DNA from: Strongylocentrotus droebachiensis
Taxonomy: Eukaryota; Echinodermata; Echinoidea; Camarodonta; Strongylocentrotidae
Length of the DNA: 64,000 nt
Reading direction: 5' to 3'
Assembly: GCA_035222895.1 (NCBI GenBank)
Contig: JAVYIG010000060.1
Span: 806,001-870,000, forward strand
A program made the translations under genes and the position numbers. Each line of letters starts with the position of its first letter. Position 1 is the first letter of the stretch. Below are positions 46,910 through 56,968 of the stretch, in pieces. Below the pieces are notes generated by a model that was given only the letters and a program-made list of their open reading frames with translations, was not told the DNA's origin and made no database searches.

Positions 46910-47005
46910 ATTCAGCCCAGCCCAGGTCCAGCCGAAGTCTAGATCCAGCCAAGTCCATGTCCAGCCTAGCCCAGATCCAGCCAAGCTCATCAGGTCCAGG
47001 AACCG
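46910..47005. repeat. CCAG-rich imperfect tandem repeat
   Basis: Short units such as CCAGCCCAGGTCCAGCC and ATCCAGCCAAGT repeat about eight times. The run of C at 47022-47037 follows. Confidence 0.7.
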
Positions 47006-47280
47006 GAAGTGGGGGCAGCCGCCCCCCCCCCCCCCCCCAAAAAGCAACGAACCGTCCCAGATGTAAGATTATCTATTCAGATCTTGCCAGTGCCTGTTAC
47101 TGTTAGATCTGGTCCCGGTCTGGCTCAGACAATCTGGCTATCTAGGTTATTGGCTAGGCTTAAGAGTCTAAATTCATCCCACTGTCCAAAGTCACAATAT
47201 AGCTGTACGTTAATACGTTCTACTAACGCACACATTCACTAACTCCCATAGATCACTGTATATAAATAACATGAACCTAC

Positions 47281-47334
47281 CTGATTTTGGTCAGTACACA
47301 CTTTCGTAACAGAAGAAACAGTCCTTGCCACTTG
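47281..47334 (-). CDS. Candidate upstream exon
   Basis: The donor AATCAG|GTAGGT ends a frame QVARTVSSVTKVCTDQNQ that joins 46215 in phase 0. An in-frame TAA lies just upstream (47338-47340), beyond which the same frame again looks coding (ERPEDIVEIKSIEQ). Either an acceptor lies at 47335, or the TAA marks a polymorphism, error or decay. The start codon is unknown. Confidence 0.35.
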
Positions 47335-47584
47335 CTTTTATTGTTCTATGCTTTTGATTTCTACAATATCTTCTGGTCTTTCTGGATATTGTACTACAAT
47401 GAAGTAATTGATATATCTGCCTGATTTAAGTGCTCAATATTAAGAACGTCTCCGTCACAGTTTTGTTTATTGCTGTGATTTGTTGTAACTTTAGTGTTCT
47501 GACACTGCTCATTACCATGGAGCTACAACCACGAGAGAGGGGACTCCCCCGAAAGAAATGTCAGACATAATCTCTAATCGAGAA

Positions 47585-48084
47585 TCTAGGACACCTACCC
47601 CCCTGCCAACTACCCCCAGCTAACTACCCCCTAGAATGATAACCCCCCCCCCCCCCCCAGCTAACTACCCCTGGACATCTACCCCGGACAATACCCCCCC
47701 CCCCGGACATCTACCCCAAGTCAAGTACCCCCCGGACATCTATCCCCGGGCAACTACCCCCAGACATCTACCCCCCCCCCGTCAAATACCCCCGGACATT
47801 CCCCCCCCCAATCCAACTATCCCCTTCCAATTACCCCCAGCCAACTACCCCCACCCTGAAAACTACCCCCGGACATCTACCCCCATCCAACTACCCCCGG
47901 GCAACTACCCCCAACTACCTTAATTTGCTTGGGGGTAGATGTCCGGGGGGGTAGTTGGAGGGGGAGTTAGTTGTCCAGGGGAGGGGTAGTTGGATGGGGT
48001 AAGATGTCCGGGGGTAGATCTCCAGGGAGGGGGTAGTTGACTGGGGGTAGATGTCCGGGGGTAGTTAGCTAGGTGGTAGTTAGC
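47585..48084. repeat. C-rich/G-rich inverted minisatellite
   Basis: The left part (to about 47920) is built of GACATCTACCCCC and CAACTACCCCC units; the right part is their inverse (GGGGGTAGATGTCC). Together they make a self-complementary block of nearly 500 bp. The left edge TCTAGGACACC resembles the edges at 24805 and 27845. Confidence 0.85.
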
Positions 48085-48429
48085 TATACCCATGCTTTAT
48101 TACAGGGTTTTAGTTTTGAACAAATTCGACAAAATATCACTTCAAATTTATTACATTTGTGGGTAAAGTCATTATTACATTTGTGGGTGATTCAAAATAT
48201 CACTTCAAATTTATTACATTTGTGGGTAAAGTCATTATTACATTTGTGGGTGATTCAAAATTATTACATTTGTGGGTAAAGTGGTTATTACATTTGTGGG
48301 TGAAATTATTACATTTGTGGGTAAAGTGTTATTACATTTGTGGGTGTTGTTACATTTGTGGGTAAAGTGTTATTACATTTGTGGGCGTTATTACATTTGT
48401 GGGAGTTATTACATTTGTGGGTGTAACAC
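48085..48429. repeat. Minisatellite, right arm, inverted copy of 44061-44350
   Basis: Units of TTATTACATTTGTGGG, with the same bounding blocks as the left arm in mirror order (TATACCCATGCTTTATTACA inside, GTGTAACACCC outside). Confidence 0.9.
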
Positions 48430-48636
48430 CCCCCCCCCCCCCCGTCTTCCTTCGGCAATAATCGGGTAAAAAGACACCATTTGGGGCCGAAAGGTAAATA
48501 AATTTAAACTGGGAAAGTGGAAAATAAAGCAGCGGTGAAATAACAACTGCAGAATATCCCTCGCTGTTCTTTTTCGATAAGCCTAATATATAACCCGGGT
48601 GTAACCATAACAAACTTGCCACATGATTTTGTTTTT

Positions 48637-48902
48637 ATTTTATACCTCTAACATTTATACCTCTGACATTTTTACCTCTGACATTTTTTTCCTCTGACAT
48701 TTTTTCCTCTGACATTTTTACCTCTGACATTTTTACCTCTGACATTTTTACCTCTGACATTTTTACCTCTTACATTTTTACCTCTGACATTTTTACCTCT
48801 GACATTTTTTCCTCTGACATTTTTACCTCTGACATTTTTACCTCTGACATTTTTACCTCTGACATTTTTTCCTCTGACATTTTTACCTCTGACATTTTTA
48901 CA
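48637..48902 (-). repeat. 15-bp minisatellite, inverted copy of 41088-41385
   Basis: About 17 units of TTTTTACCTCTGACA, the inverse of the 41-kb array, with a few T-run and single-base variants. Confidence 0.95.
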
Positions 48903-49089
48903 CCGAGCCTGGGCAATGCCTCAAGTACGCATAAATCAGCAGCGCAACTTCAGGAAGAATGGAATATTTTTAAAGAAAAAACAAAGCGAACTGAAGGGAG
49001 ATCAGTAAAAAATTAAGTGAGGTAACAGATGTCAGAAAAGATATAGAAATTCGACGCGCCCGCGTGCAAATTGAAAGCCAGGCGCATCA

Positions 49090-49366
49090 ATGGAGTTTAG
49101 CGATTTCACTTTTCCAGATATTCTAAATGTTGTATTATTGGGCACAACAGGGATCGGAAAGACATCGCTTCTAAAGTCCCTAAAATATGCCGTGAAAGGA
49201 GAACAAAGAGACCTTGATAGGGAACAAGTTGCGCCAGTAGATGTTCAAGGAGGTCACACAGTACGTTGACAGGCAGTTCGGCTTTCGAAGCACATCGCAT
49301 TTATTGATAATCGTGGAGTCGGAGCTGTGGCCAAAGGAAACACTGTCGAGATGATTAGTGAATTAG
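49090..49366 (+). pseudogene. P-loop GTPase exon with one stop
   Basis: From ATG 49090 the frame reads MEFSDFTFPDI, then VVLLGTTGIGKTSLLKSLKY, a Walker A/G1 motif (GTTGIGKTS), and HIAFIDNRGVGA, resembling a G3 motif (DxxG). A TGA at 49267-49269 interrupts it, and GAATTAG|GTAGGG gives a possible donor. Upstream (48955-49089) another frame, needing one added base, reads as a charged helix (EVTDVRKDIEIRRARVQIES). A decayed exon of a dynamin-like or IMAP/IIGP-like GTPase is likely; the LINE at 49772 follows. The family is not determined. Confidence 0.6.
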
Positions 49367-49771
49367 GTAGGGTATTGGTTTGTTTTGTCTTATTGTATAC
49401 ATGGAGTGTAATATATTTCTGGACATAACAGTAAATAGTAAAACTAAGAATGTAATTTGTTTTCAAAGGAAAAATGAGATAATGCCAACTCTAACTTACA
49501 GTGGTTATGTAAGTCATAGTTGATAATTGTTATGTACATCATTTGGTTTTCTGTTTCATTGTTTTATATAATTTGTTTCTTTCATTTTCTTTCTATTATG
49601 CATTGTTGGGATTAGGGAAAATACTTGGAATGGAGAAACCATCTATTTACTCTTTTAAAATTCAACCCGTCTGGTGAAAGAGAAGTGTTGCAATTACAGG
49701 GATAGAAGTAAGCATGAGACCTTTCAATTATCAGTAGTATACTCGAAAGACAAAACTTTATCCGTTACCTA

Positions 49772-52240
49772 AATGATATTGATTTGATTTGATTTGATTT
49801 TATTTATTCATCATCAATAACATCAGTGATTAAACATTTGAATACATCGTGAATGGTACATGTTCATAAATGAATATTATAGATCATATTAAAGAAAAAA
49901 CCTAACAAAGTATTGATATGCTAGACATATGTTTTTTCTCATAGAATATAGAAGGTGATGAAAAGGAGCCAAATAATAGCACATGTGCTAGTCGAGTCTG
50001 GCCCCTGTTCTTAGCACACACTTGGCAAAAATAAATATATCATTATCAAAAAATAAAACTTGACAGTAGAAGTATACATGTTGAGTAATACCGTAGCACA
50101 ATTTCTACACTCCAAATATAATTATGAAGAGGATATACCAGGTTAAAAAGTCATAGATACATGTATCTACAGATTATTTATACAAAAAATTGCATTTTTT
50201 TGACAAGAAAAAACAACAAAAATGTAATATGGAGATTATTTACAATATATACATGTGTACTTGCATAATTCAATCACTTATTCATCAAGTAATCGTTGAG
50301 ATGTTTACGAAAAGTGTTTCTAGACCCTTTGTTTTTGATTTCATCGGGAAGTTCATTCCATAATCGGGTTCCTACACAAGTTACTGAAAATTTGCCTTGT
50401 GTTGTTTTATACAGTGGTATACGTAGATGGCCCTTTTCTCTTTTTCTTGTATTGTATCTATGCTCAATTTTATCACAATAATCCGTCAAACAGTGAGGTA
50501 AATTATTATGTACTAGGTCATACATAAATGTACATAGAGATAACTCATAGAACTTGTTAATATCTAAGATTTTCAATTCGTAAAACAATGGTGCTGAACG
50601 ACTCATAAAATGGCTAAATGTGATTGTCCGTATGGCCATCTTCTGTGTATACAGTATGCAATTTAAGTGAGACTTGTAAGTGCTCCCCCACACTTCAATT
50701 CCGTATGATATATGAGGTTGAATAAAGGTTTTATACAACAACACTAGGATATTTCTAGGCACAAAATGCCTTAAGCGGAAGAGGATTCCTACTTTTTGTC
50801 TGATGCATTTATTAACCATTTGTATGTGGGGTTTCCAAGTCAAGTGTTTATCAATCTTTATCCCAACAAAGAGCGAAGAATCAGCTTCTATTATTTCAGC
50901 TTCTGATATAGCCAGTTGCCCTTGAACATTAATCTGCCGTCTCTGGTTTCTTATTAGCATATAACTCGTCTTTTGTAAATTAATTGTCAGTTTATTAGCA
51001 TTACACCAGTCTGAAACAATTTGAAGATTTGTGTTCACTTCAGTCATATCAATTTCTTTTTGCCCTTCAGGAAATGTATGGAATAAGTTTGAGTCATCCG
51101 CAAAGAGTCGAAAGTTAAAGTAACGTGTAGCAAATGGCATATCATTAATATAAAGTAGGAAAAGCGTTGGGCCTAGGACAGAGCCTTGCGGTACACCACA
51201 TGTTAAAGGCAGCATGGGAGATGTTACATTTCCGTACTGTACAAATTGAAATCTTCTATAAAAATAGTCCTTAAACCACTGTAATGCTATTCCTCGTATT
51301 CCATAGTGTGACAGTTTGCTGTATAAAATATCATGATTAATTGTATCAAATGCTTTCTTAAAGTCTACAAATATCCCAAGTGTGATTCTTCCCTCATCCA
51401 TTGAATTCCTCAAAGTGTTAACTAAATTTATCATTGACAATTTTGTACTGTATTTTTTACGGAAGCCATACTGGTGCTCATATAATACATGATTTTTTTC
51501 AAGAAAGTCAAGAAGCCTATTATTTACAATTTTTTCAAAAACCTTCCCAAGAACAGGTAATACTGAAATAGGTCTATAATTTCCTGCTTCATCTTTAGGT
51601 CCTTTCTTATAAACAGGTGTCACTTTTGCTATTTTAAAGGCATCTGGGAATTTACCAGAGGTGAAAGACAGATTGAAAATAAATGTAAGGGTAGAAGTTA
51701 CATAGTGCACAGCATCTTCTATCAGCTTGATTGGCATATTATCATACCCACTAGCTTTCTTTACATTCAAGGCTATTAAATGGTTGTTAACCTCAGTCTC
51801 AGTAACTGGTTTCCAGAAGAAAGATTTGTCTACACCATCGTCTAAAACTTTCTCTGTATTACGATTTGTGTTTGGTATGGCATTCGCCAAATTTGGACCA
51901 ACATTAACAAAGAAGTCATTAAATGCATTTGCAATATCTTGTTCATTACACAGGGTTTCATTAGTACCAGTATCATTCACACACAATTTATCCACCACTG
52001 TTGGCTTAAACGAATTGTTTCCACCACTTAAAATCTCGTTTACAGTCTTCCATGTTTTGCTAGTATCACCCTTATTTTCAAGGAATATCCTACTATAGTA
52101 ATTTCTCTTTGAGTTTCTGATTATTGTAGTTAACATATTCCTGTACTTCTTGTATGTTGTTAAATAGACAGGATTGTGGTTGGTGGCAAGAACCTGTGAA
52201 AACGAAGTCGTTGATCCACTTTCCATTGCATGCTAAATTA
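49772..52240 (-). mobile_element. 5'-truncated CR1/jockey-type LINE
   Basis: The element is read on the minus strand. It contains the intact RT ORF at 50274-52226, a 3' UTR of about 480 bp, and ends in four (AAATC)-type units at 49777-49800, the microsatellite tail seen in several non-LTR clades. The endonuclease and ORF1 are missing, as in 5' truncation during target-primed integration. I could not find a convincing target duplication. Confidence 0.85.
50274..52226 (-). CDS. LINE reverse transcriptase, intact 650 aa
   Basis: RT motifs appear in order: PVYKKGPKDEAGNYRPISVL (about 204-223), VDFKKAFDTINHDIL (287-301), GVPQGSVLGPTLF (344-356), FADDSNLF (375-382), then YLG-like SLFVGIKID and the C-terminal helical region. 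The FADD box holds the catalytic Asp pair. The protein would reverse transcribe its own RNA at a nicked target site. There is no stop or frameshift over 1.95 kb, so the insertion is young. The Met at residue 1 lies inside the ancestral ORF2, not at its true start. Confidence 0.95.
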   Translation of the reverse strand: MESGSTTSFSQVLATNHNPVYLTTYKKYRNMLTTIIRNSKRNYYSRIFLENKGDTSKTWKTVNEILSGGNNSFKPTVVDKLCVNDTGTNETLCNEQDIANAFNDFFVNVGPNLANAIPNTNRNTEKVLDDGVDKSFFWKPVTETEVNNHLIALNVKKASGYDNMPIKLIEDAVHYVTSTLTFIFNLSFTSGKFPDAFKIAKVTPVYKKGPKDEAGNYRPISVLPVLGKVFEKIVNNRLLDFLEKNHVLYEHQYGFRKKYSTKLSMINLVNTLRNSMDEGRITLGIFVDFKKAFDTINHDILYSKLSHYGIRGIALQWFKDYFYRRFQFVQYGNVTSPMLPLTCGVPQGSVLGPTLFLLYINDMPFATRYFNFRLFADDSNLFHTFPEGQKEIDMTEVNTNLQIVSDWCNANKLTINLQKTSYMLIRNQRRQINVQGQLAISEAEIIEADSSLFVGIKIDKHLTWKPHIQMVNKCIRQKVGILFRLRHFVPRNILVLLYKTFIQPHISYGIEVWGSTYKSHLNCILYTQKMAIRTITFSHFMSRSAPLFYELKILDINKFYELSLCTFMYDLVHNNLPHCLTDYCDKIEHRYNTRKREKGHLRIPLYKTTQGKFSVTCVGTRLWNELPDEIKNKGSRNTFRKHLNDYLMNK

Positions 52241-52481
52241 ATCCATTCATTCATTTAATTGCCGAAGGGGAGTTATGTTATGGATAAAGATGAAAATGTT
52301 CACCTTTTAATCACGTTCAAACTTTTGCAAGTTCAAAACTGAGACTAAGAGGAAAATAAGGGAAATGAGGAGTGTAATCGAAGAAAATTGAAGGAACAAT
52401 GTAAAACGAATATATAAACGCGCTATAAAATATAAAACACCATATAATACACCAATCTTCTGCGTTTATCCTTTATCTAAA

Positions 52482-52808
52482 GCTATGGTCACAAATCAGA
52501 GCAGCGACCGACCGATCAGTAGCCTGCTCGGTCGCTGCTGGAATTAGGCATCGCCCAGCGACTAGGTCGGTGCCCGGGCGGCGACCGCCCAGGCACCGAG
52601 CGTATTTTGGGCGGCGAGTGAAAAGTGAGCAGGCGCCGCCCAAATTTTAACTCCGCGCTAAAACTTCAGCGGCGACCGAGCGATGCCCTAAAAACGAGCG
52701 GTGCCTGGACGGCCGCCGCTCGGTGGCCGGCCAGCCGCCGGGCAGAATTGGTTAAAAACTCGCCGCTCGGCCGCCGAGCAGGCTACTTTTGGGTAATGTG
52801 ACTATAGC
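52482..52808. mobile_element. CpG-rich palindromic MITE
   Basis: The ends GCTATGGTCACA and (inverted) GCTATAGTCACA bound about 325 bp of very GC-rich sequence in an AT-rich setting, with inner arms GTAGCCTGCTCGG / CCGAGCAGGCTAC. Repeated GGCGACCG/CGGTCGCC motifs make it strongly self-complementary. Confidence 0.7.
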
Positions 52809-52919
52809 ATAACAGAAAGAAGTATTCGTTTCGCTTCAAAGCCATGACGCTGGATTGAAAGGCAACACAAACTTCGGCGACACAAAACACATATCAAAAC
52901 TTCTTGCAAATCTACTTAC

Positions 52920-52982
52920 CCAACAACTCTTTTAGAAGCCGGGAGTAAGTATTGTCATCGGGATCACTGTCGGTGAAACATC
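52920..52982 (-). CDS. Candidate small exon
   Basis: 63 nt between CTCCAAG and TTGG|GTAAGT. Read in phase 1 to 1 it gives CFTDSDPDDNTYSRLLKELL. Splice sites are fair and the peptide looks real, but I cannot connect it in phase to the neighbouring candidate exons. Confidence 0.35.
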
Positions 52983-53239
52983 CTTGGAGCATTTATTTCC
53001 AATATTATTATGAAGATAATATATATATTTTTCTAAAATGTTACTTCATGATAATCACATTGAATTACAAATAGATCACATCGTTACCCCCAAGTTGTTG
53101 GTTGCCCGAACGAACGACCAACCGTCATTGCAACATTCTTCGAAGGAGGAGGGGGGGGGGGGGGGGTCAACCCGGGCTTCCCACATAGTTCGCCTATGCA
53201 GAGGGCAATAAATAAACAGCTACTAAATGTACAATGAAT

Positions 53240-53460
53240 GTTTATTTCTGAAGGTTCATCTTCTGCCCTTTCATATGACACCTCAATCAGGAAAAATGAG
53301 CCAGGAATAACAAAGTTCTGTTTGTTTAAAGTAATGCTTGCATTTCAATAATTGTGTTAAACGAATTCGTTTTCATTGGCTGCCTGCCGTAACAACAAAC
53401 AGAGTTGACACAAAATTGTATGCATGGCTGATCGTCAACGTAACGGAGTGGTGAGTAAAA
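53240..53460. mobile_element. Fragment of the 11.3-kb MITE, inverted
   Basis: Shares TGCCCTTTCATATGAC, AAACGAATTCGTTTTC and TGGCTGCCTGCCGTA with 11276-11600 in reverse order. It ends abruptly near 53460. Confidence 0.7.
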
Positions 53461-53579
53461 AATGATGAAAAACTAATACGTGCCTTCACGGTTGTTTTAT
53501 CGTAAAGCATGCCGGGACAGATTTCTCGTACGGAAGTAGATGTTCACCTTCGCCGCGATCAGTTGTTCCATTGCCAATA

Positions 53580-53710
53580 ACGGGATTTTTAAACAAAATC
53601 CTCTGTACGGTCATGCATTATGGCTCAAGGCATGGGCATACAGAGGATTTTTTTTCTGTAGGGGACCGAGGGGGAATTCTATGAATTATTGATAATTTAT
53701 TGTATTTTCT
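53580..53710. repeat. Palindromic repeat, family copy 3
   Basis: Contains AAATCCTCTG...CAGAGGATTT arms around ATGCATTATGGCTCAAGGCA and ends with ATTGATAATTTATTG as in copy 1. Confidence 0.6.
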
Positions 53711-54231
53711 TTGTTTTGTTATTTGTGGCGAGTAGTTATTCCCTAAACAAAGCATGCGTTCATATTTTGGGATAGTAATTAAGGCTGTAGTCTTTATCAA
53801 GACATTTCTTTATCATGTCATTTTTTTGGTTGCTCTGTTTTGATAAATAAATTATTGTAAGTAATGTGACATGTAATATTTAAAAAATCTGTAGTGAATG
53901 GTTGATGTCAATCTTACAATTGTAAAAGTACATAATATTTGTTCGTATATTGCACTTTGTAATTTGTAGATATTTATAGTTCATAATACCTACATAATTA
54001 TATCAAAATTGAGAATCCGTTGTGAATTTAATCGCAACTTTCTTGCATATTTTGATTTGTATCGTCATTTTTATGACTACAACATAAACATGCACAAGGT
54101 CAGGTAGGTCATTTTATTATGGTGTAGCTTGGTACCATGAAGACTAACATGATGCGTATAATTGCTTGCTGTGCATTTTTCAATAACAAACACACACTTA
54201 TACAGTAGGCTTGCGGGTGCGCCATGTGTTA
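53711..54231. other. Intergenic, nothing recognised
   Basis: AT-rich sequence without a supported gene before the Penelope-like element. Confidence 0.5.
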
Positions 54232-54311
54232 GAGAGAGAGAGAGAGAGAGGATTGAGGAGTCCTGAAAAGGACTCTCGGTAATATTTCTTGGGGTGTGTA
54301 GTCCTGAAAAG

Positions 54312-55550
54312 GACTGTTTGTGCAGTCTTGAAAAAGATCGATGCGCTCCTCGAAACTCCGACTTACAGACAACTAAAGAAAGATCCCACACTAGCAACGA
54401 AAAGGAAACTCAACCAGCGACTCCTCTCTCTTCACAGAACAAAAGTCATATCCAAGCCAATCTACTTCAAACTTCGCTCATCTTCAGCTACCTGCCCAAT
54501 CCTGTTTGGCCAGCCGAAGATACACAAACTTAATTACCATTCCACTTCGCCCCATCATTTCAACCCGAGGATCGTCTTTCCATGACACAGCCAAACACCT
54601 GACCTCGATTCTCCAACTACTCGTAGGACAATCACAGCACCACATCAATAACTCCAAGCATTTAGTCGACATCCTCTCCAAGACCACCATACACGATACA
54701 GACATCATGGTCAGTTTCGATGTTGAATCTCTCTTCACCAATGTTTCTGTCACCGGATCCTGTCGAATCGTCAAAGAACGCCTTGAAGATGACCACACCC
54801 TCCCAGACAGAACCCCCCCCCCCCCCCTGACACCGGATGAAATACATGACCTCATGTACTTCTGCCTCAACTCATCTTCCTTCAAATGGCGAGACAATTA
54901 CTACCAACAACTTCAGGGCGCAGTCATGGTATCGCCTCTTTCACCGGTTATAGCCAACATCTTCATGGAGCACTTCGAAACAACGGCACTCCAGACTCTC
55001 TCAAAACGTCCTTCTCTCTGGCTCCGATATGTCGACGACACATTCGTCATCTGGCCACATAGCAGACGTGACTTAGACCACTTCCTCGCCCACATCAGCC
55101 AGGATCACCCGAGTATCAAATTCACCATGGAGACCGAGCAAAACAACAGCATCCCCTTCCTAAACGTCCTCGTTACCAAATCGCCATCCGGCAAGCCCGC
55201 TCACCAAGTCTACAGGAAACCCACACACACGGATATAAATTTTCACTACAGATCCTTCCACCATCCATCCGTACTACGATCAGTCCCCAACGCCCTCATC
55301 CGCCGAGCCCATCAACTCAGCGATGCAGACCATCTAGACCAGGAAATCCAGCATGTCACCACAGCCCTAACTAGCATCAACAAATACCCAAGACATAAGA
55401 TCAAATCCAAGACTCCCGCCAGCAAGCCCGCAGCCAACACCACCCCTGAAGAGAACCAACCCGCAGCTACACCACCGAAGCAAACTGTTGTTCTTCCCTA
55501 TATCGGTCAAGCCTCTCACAAGATTCAACGTATCCTTCAAGCAGCAGATC
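54312..55550 (+). pseudogene. Penelope-like reverse transcriptase
   Basis: The N-terminal part reads KKIDALLETPTYRQLKKDPT and ends LFGQPKIHK, where the frame shifts. The main frame continues with IPLRPIIST, VSFDVESLFTNVSV (first catalytic Asp), MVSPLSPVIANIFMEHFE, YVDDTFVIW (catalytic Asp pair) and NSIPFLNVLV, all Penelope hallmarks. With only one shift inside, the copy is recent. Confidence 0.85.
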
Positions 55551-55868
55551 GACATCCAAGTTCGACACAGTTCCTCCAACAAACTCCATTCGATACTCCA
55601 CTCCCACAAAGACAAGCATCCAAACCACAAGAAAGCTGGAGTCTACAATATACCATGCGAATGTGGAAAAGTCTACATTGGTGAAACGGGGAGAAATCTG
55701 GAAACAAGACTCAAGGAGCACAGAACCAGCTTCAGACTCAGCGATTGGGATAAGTCCGCCATCGTCAAACACGCCCATCAACACGAACACACCATCGAAT
55801 GGGATAACAGGCATCTCATCTCCATGATGAAGCACTGGCATACACGCCAAATCCGAGAAGCCATATAA
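55545..55868 (+). pseudogene. Penelope-like GIY-YIG endonuclease
   Basis: After a +1 change near 55550 the frame runs DIQVRHSSSNKLHS, then AGVYNIPCECGKVYIGETGR, with GVY and YIG as the GIY-YIG pair, the following RxxxRLKEH block and an AHQHEHTIEWDN C-terminal part. This nuclease nicks target DNA for integration. The CxC insert between GVY and YIG is typical of Penelope-like elements. Confidence 0.85.
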
Positions 55869-55986
55869 ATTCACCGCCACAAATTCTTTAAAGACTCTAA
55901 ATCCTTATCAGTAAGTACTTAAAAGTCGTAGGAGGTAAGCAGCAATCATAACATATTTAACGACAAATAGCTGCTATTACCATAAA

Positions 55987-56453
55987 CCACGGGTGGCCAA
56001 CCTTTTAAAATTATCGGACCATAGCTAACATTTGGCATAACTTGGCGGGCCGTAGGTATTCCCACCCCCTCCCCCCCCCCCCACACACACACACGCATTC
56101 ATGCAATACGTGTACACAAAACAAACAAGCAAACAACAACATTAGTGAGAGGAAAAAAAATCAGGCTTACATTTTTAATGTGATTTCTGGGGCTGCATTT
56201 GTTTGACAAGTTTTAGCAAGCAAGTCAGACCGGTCACTAATTGTTCAAGTCTTTGTTGTGTAGCCTTACCCTGTAACTCTCCATAATTTGGAAGATGCAG
56301 CGTGTCATAATGTCTTGCTATGTTGTTAACCTTCATTACATTCACACTCTGGTGACAAATGAGGCAAAGTGGTTTACCTTTCTCTTCTATGAAGAAATAC
56401 TTCAGAGACCAATCTGATTTAAAGTTTCTGCCTTCAAAGCAAGAATCGGACAA
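55987..56453 (-). pseudogene. Internally deleted hAT-like element with BED-type zinc finger
   Basis: The minus-strand ORF 56175-56453 starts with SDWSLKYFFIEEKGKPLCLI and has C-x2-C ... H-x4-H (CLICHQS...ARHYDTLH), the BED-like finger at the N-terminus of ZBED/GTF2IRD2-type hAT transposases. About 190 bp further on, CACGGGTGGCCAACCTTT with GGCGGGCCGTAGG resembles a Charlie-like hAT terminus. The catalytic domain is missing, so this is a deletion derivative. Confidence 0.7.
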
Positions 56454-56585
56454 AAACCAAACGGTTATGATTTGTTTAAAGTTGTGATCGCTTAAGGTAT
56501 GGGATCTTCAGATTGGGCGGAATCAAATTTGTCAAAAGTTTATGACTCAAGAGGGCCATTTCCATCTGGAGGGCCTACATTAATT

Positions 56586-56968
56586 TGATAAGTACAATAT
56601 ATTTTAAGTAATGCCCCAATGACGGAGACACTTTGCAGAAAACAAAGACATTCAGGATATCTATGTATGTGACAAACGGGAGAGTTATCAGCAACTACAA
56701 CACAATCCACTGACAAAACAGCCAATGTCAGATTTGCAAAGACTTAGTCATCTCTTATTAAGTTCAATATCTCTTATGAAGTACAATATATTTGATTAAG
56801 TACAATATATTTTAAGTAATGCCCCAAGGACGGAACCACTTTGCAGAAAACAAAGACATTCAGGATATGTATGTATGTGACAAACGGGACAGTTATCAGC
56901 AACTACATCACAATCCACTGACAAAACAGCCAATGTCAGATCTACATAGACTTAGTGATCTCTTATTA
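56586..56968. repeat. Tandem duplication, about 206-bp unit
   Basis: The block AAGTACAATATATTTTAAGT...CCAATGTCAGAT occurs twice, offset by about 206 bp, with a few percent difference. Confidence 0.85.

Larger units (their letters stand above)
54232..55868 (+). mobile_element. Penelope-like element (RT plus GIY-YIG)
   Basis: A GA microsatellite (54232-54250) and two AGTCCTGAAAAGGACT-type dyads precede an RT followed by a GIY-YIG endonuclease, the layout of endonuclease-bearing Penelope-like elements. The coding sequence ends with TAA at 55866. Two frameshifts (about 54515-54530 and about 55550) and a C15 run at 54811-54826 affect it. No long terminal repeat copy was found. Confidence 0.85.

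Noticed and set aside
41088-48902. CRISPR-like arrays at 41.1, 44.1, 48.1 and 48.7 kb
   Set aside because: Units are tandem with no unique spacers, there is no cas gene, and the sequence is eukaryotic.
54484-55880. Minus-strand ORFs of 137 aa over the Penelope-like element
   Set aside because: Shadows of the RT and GIY-YIG frames; no domain pattern.
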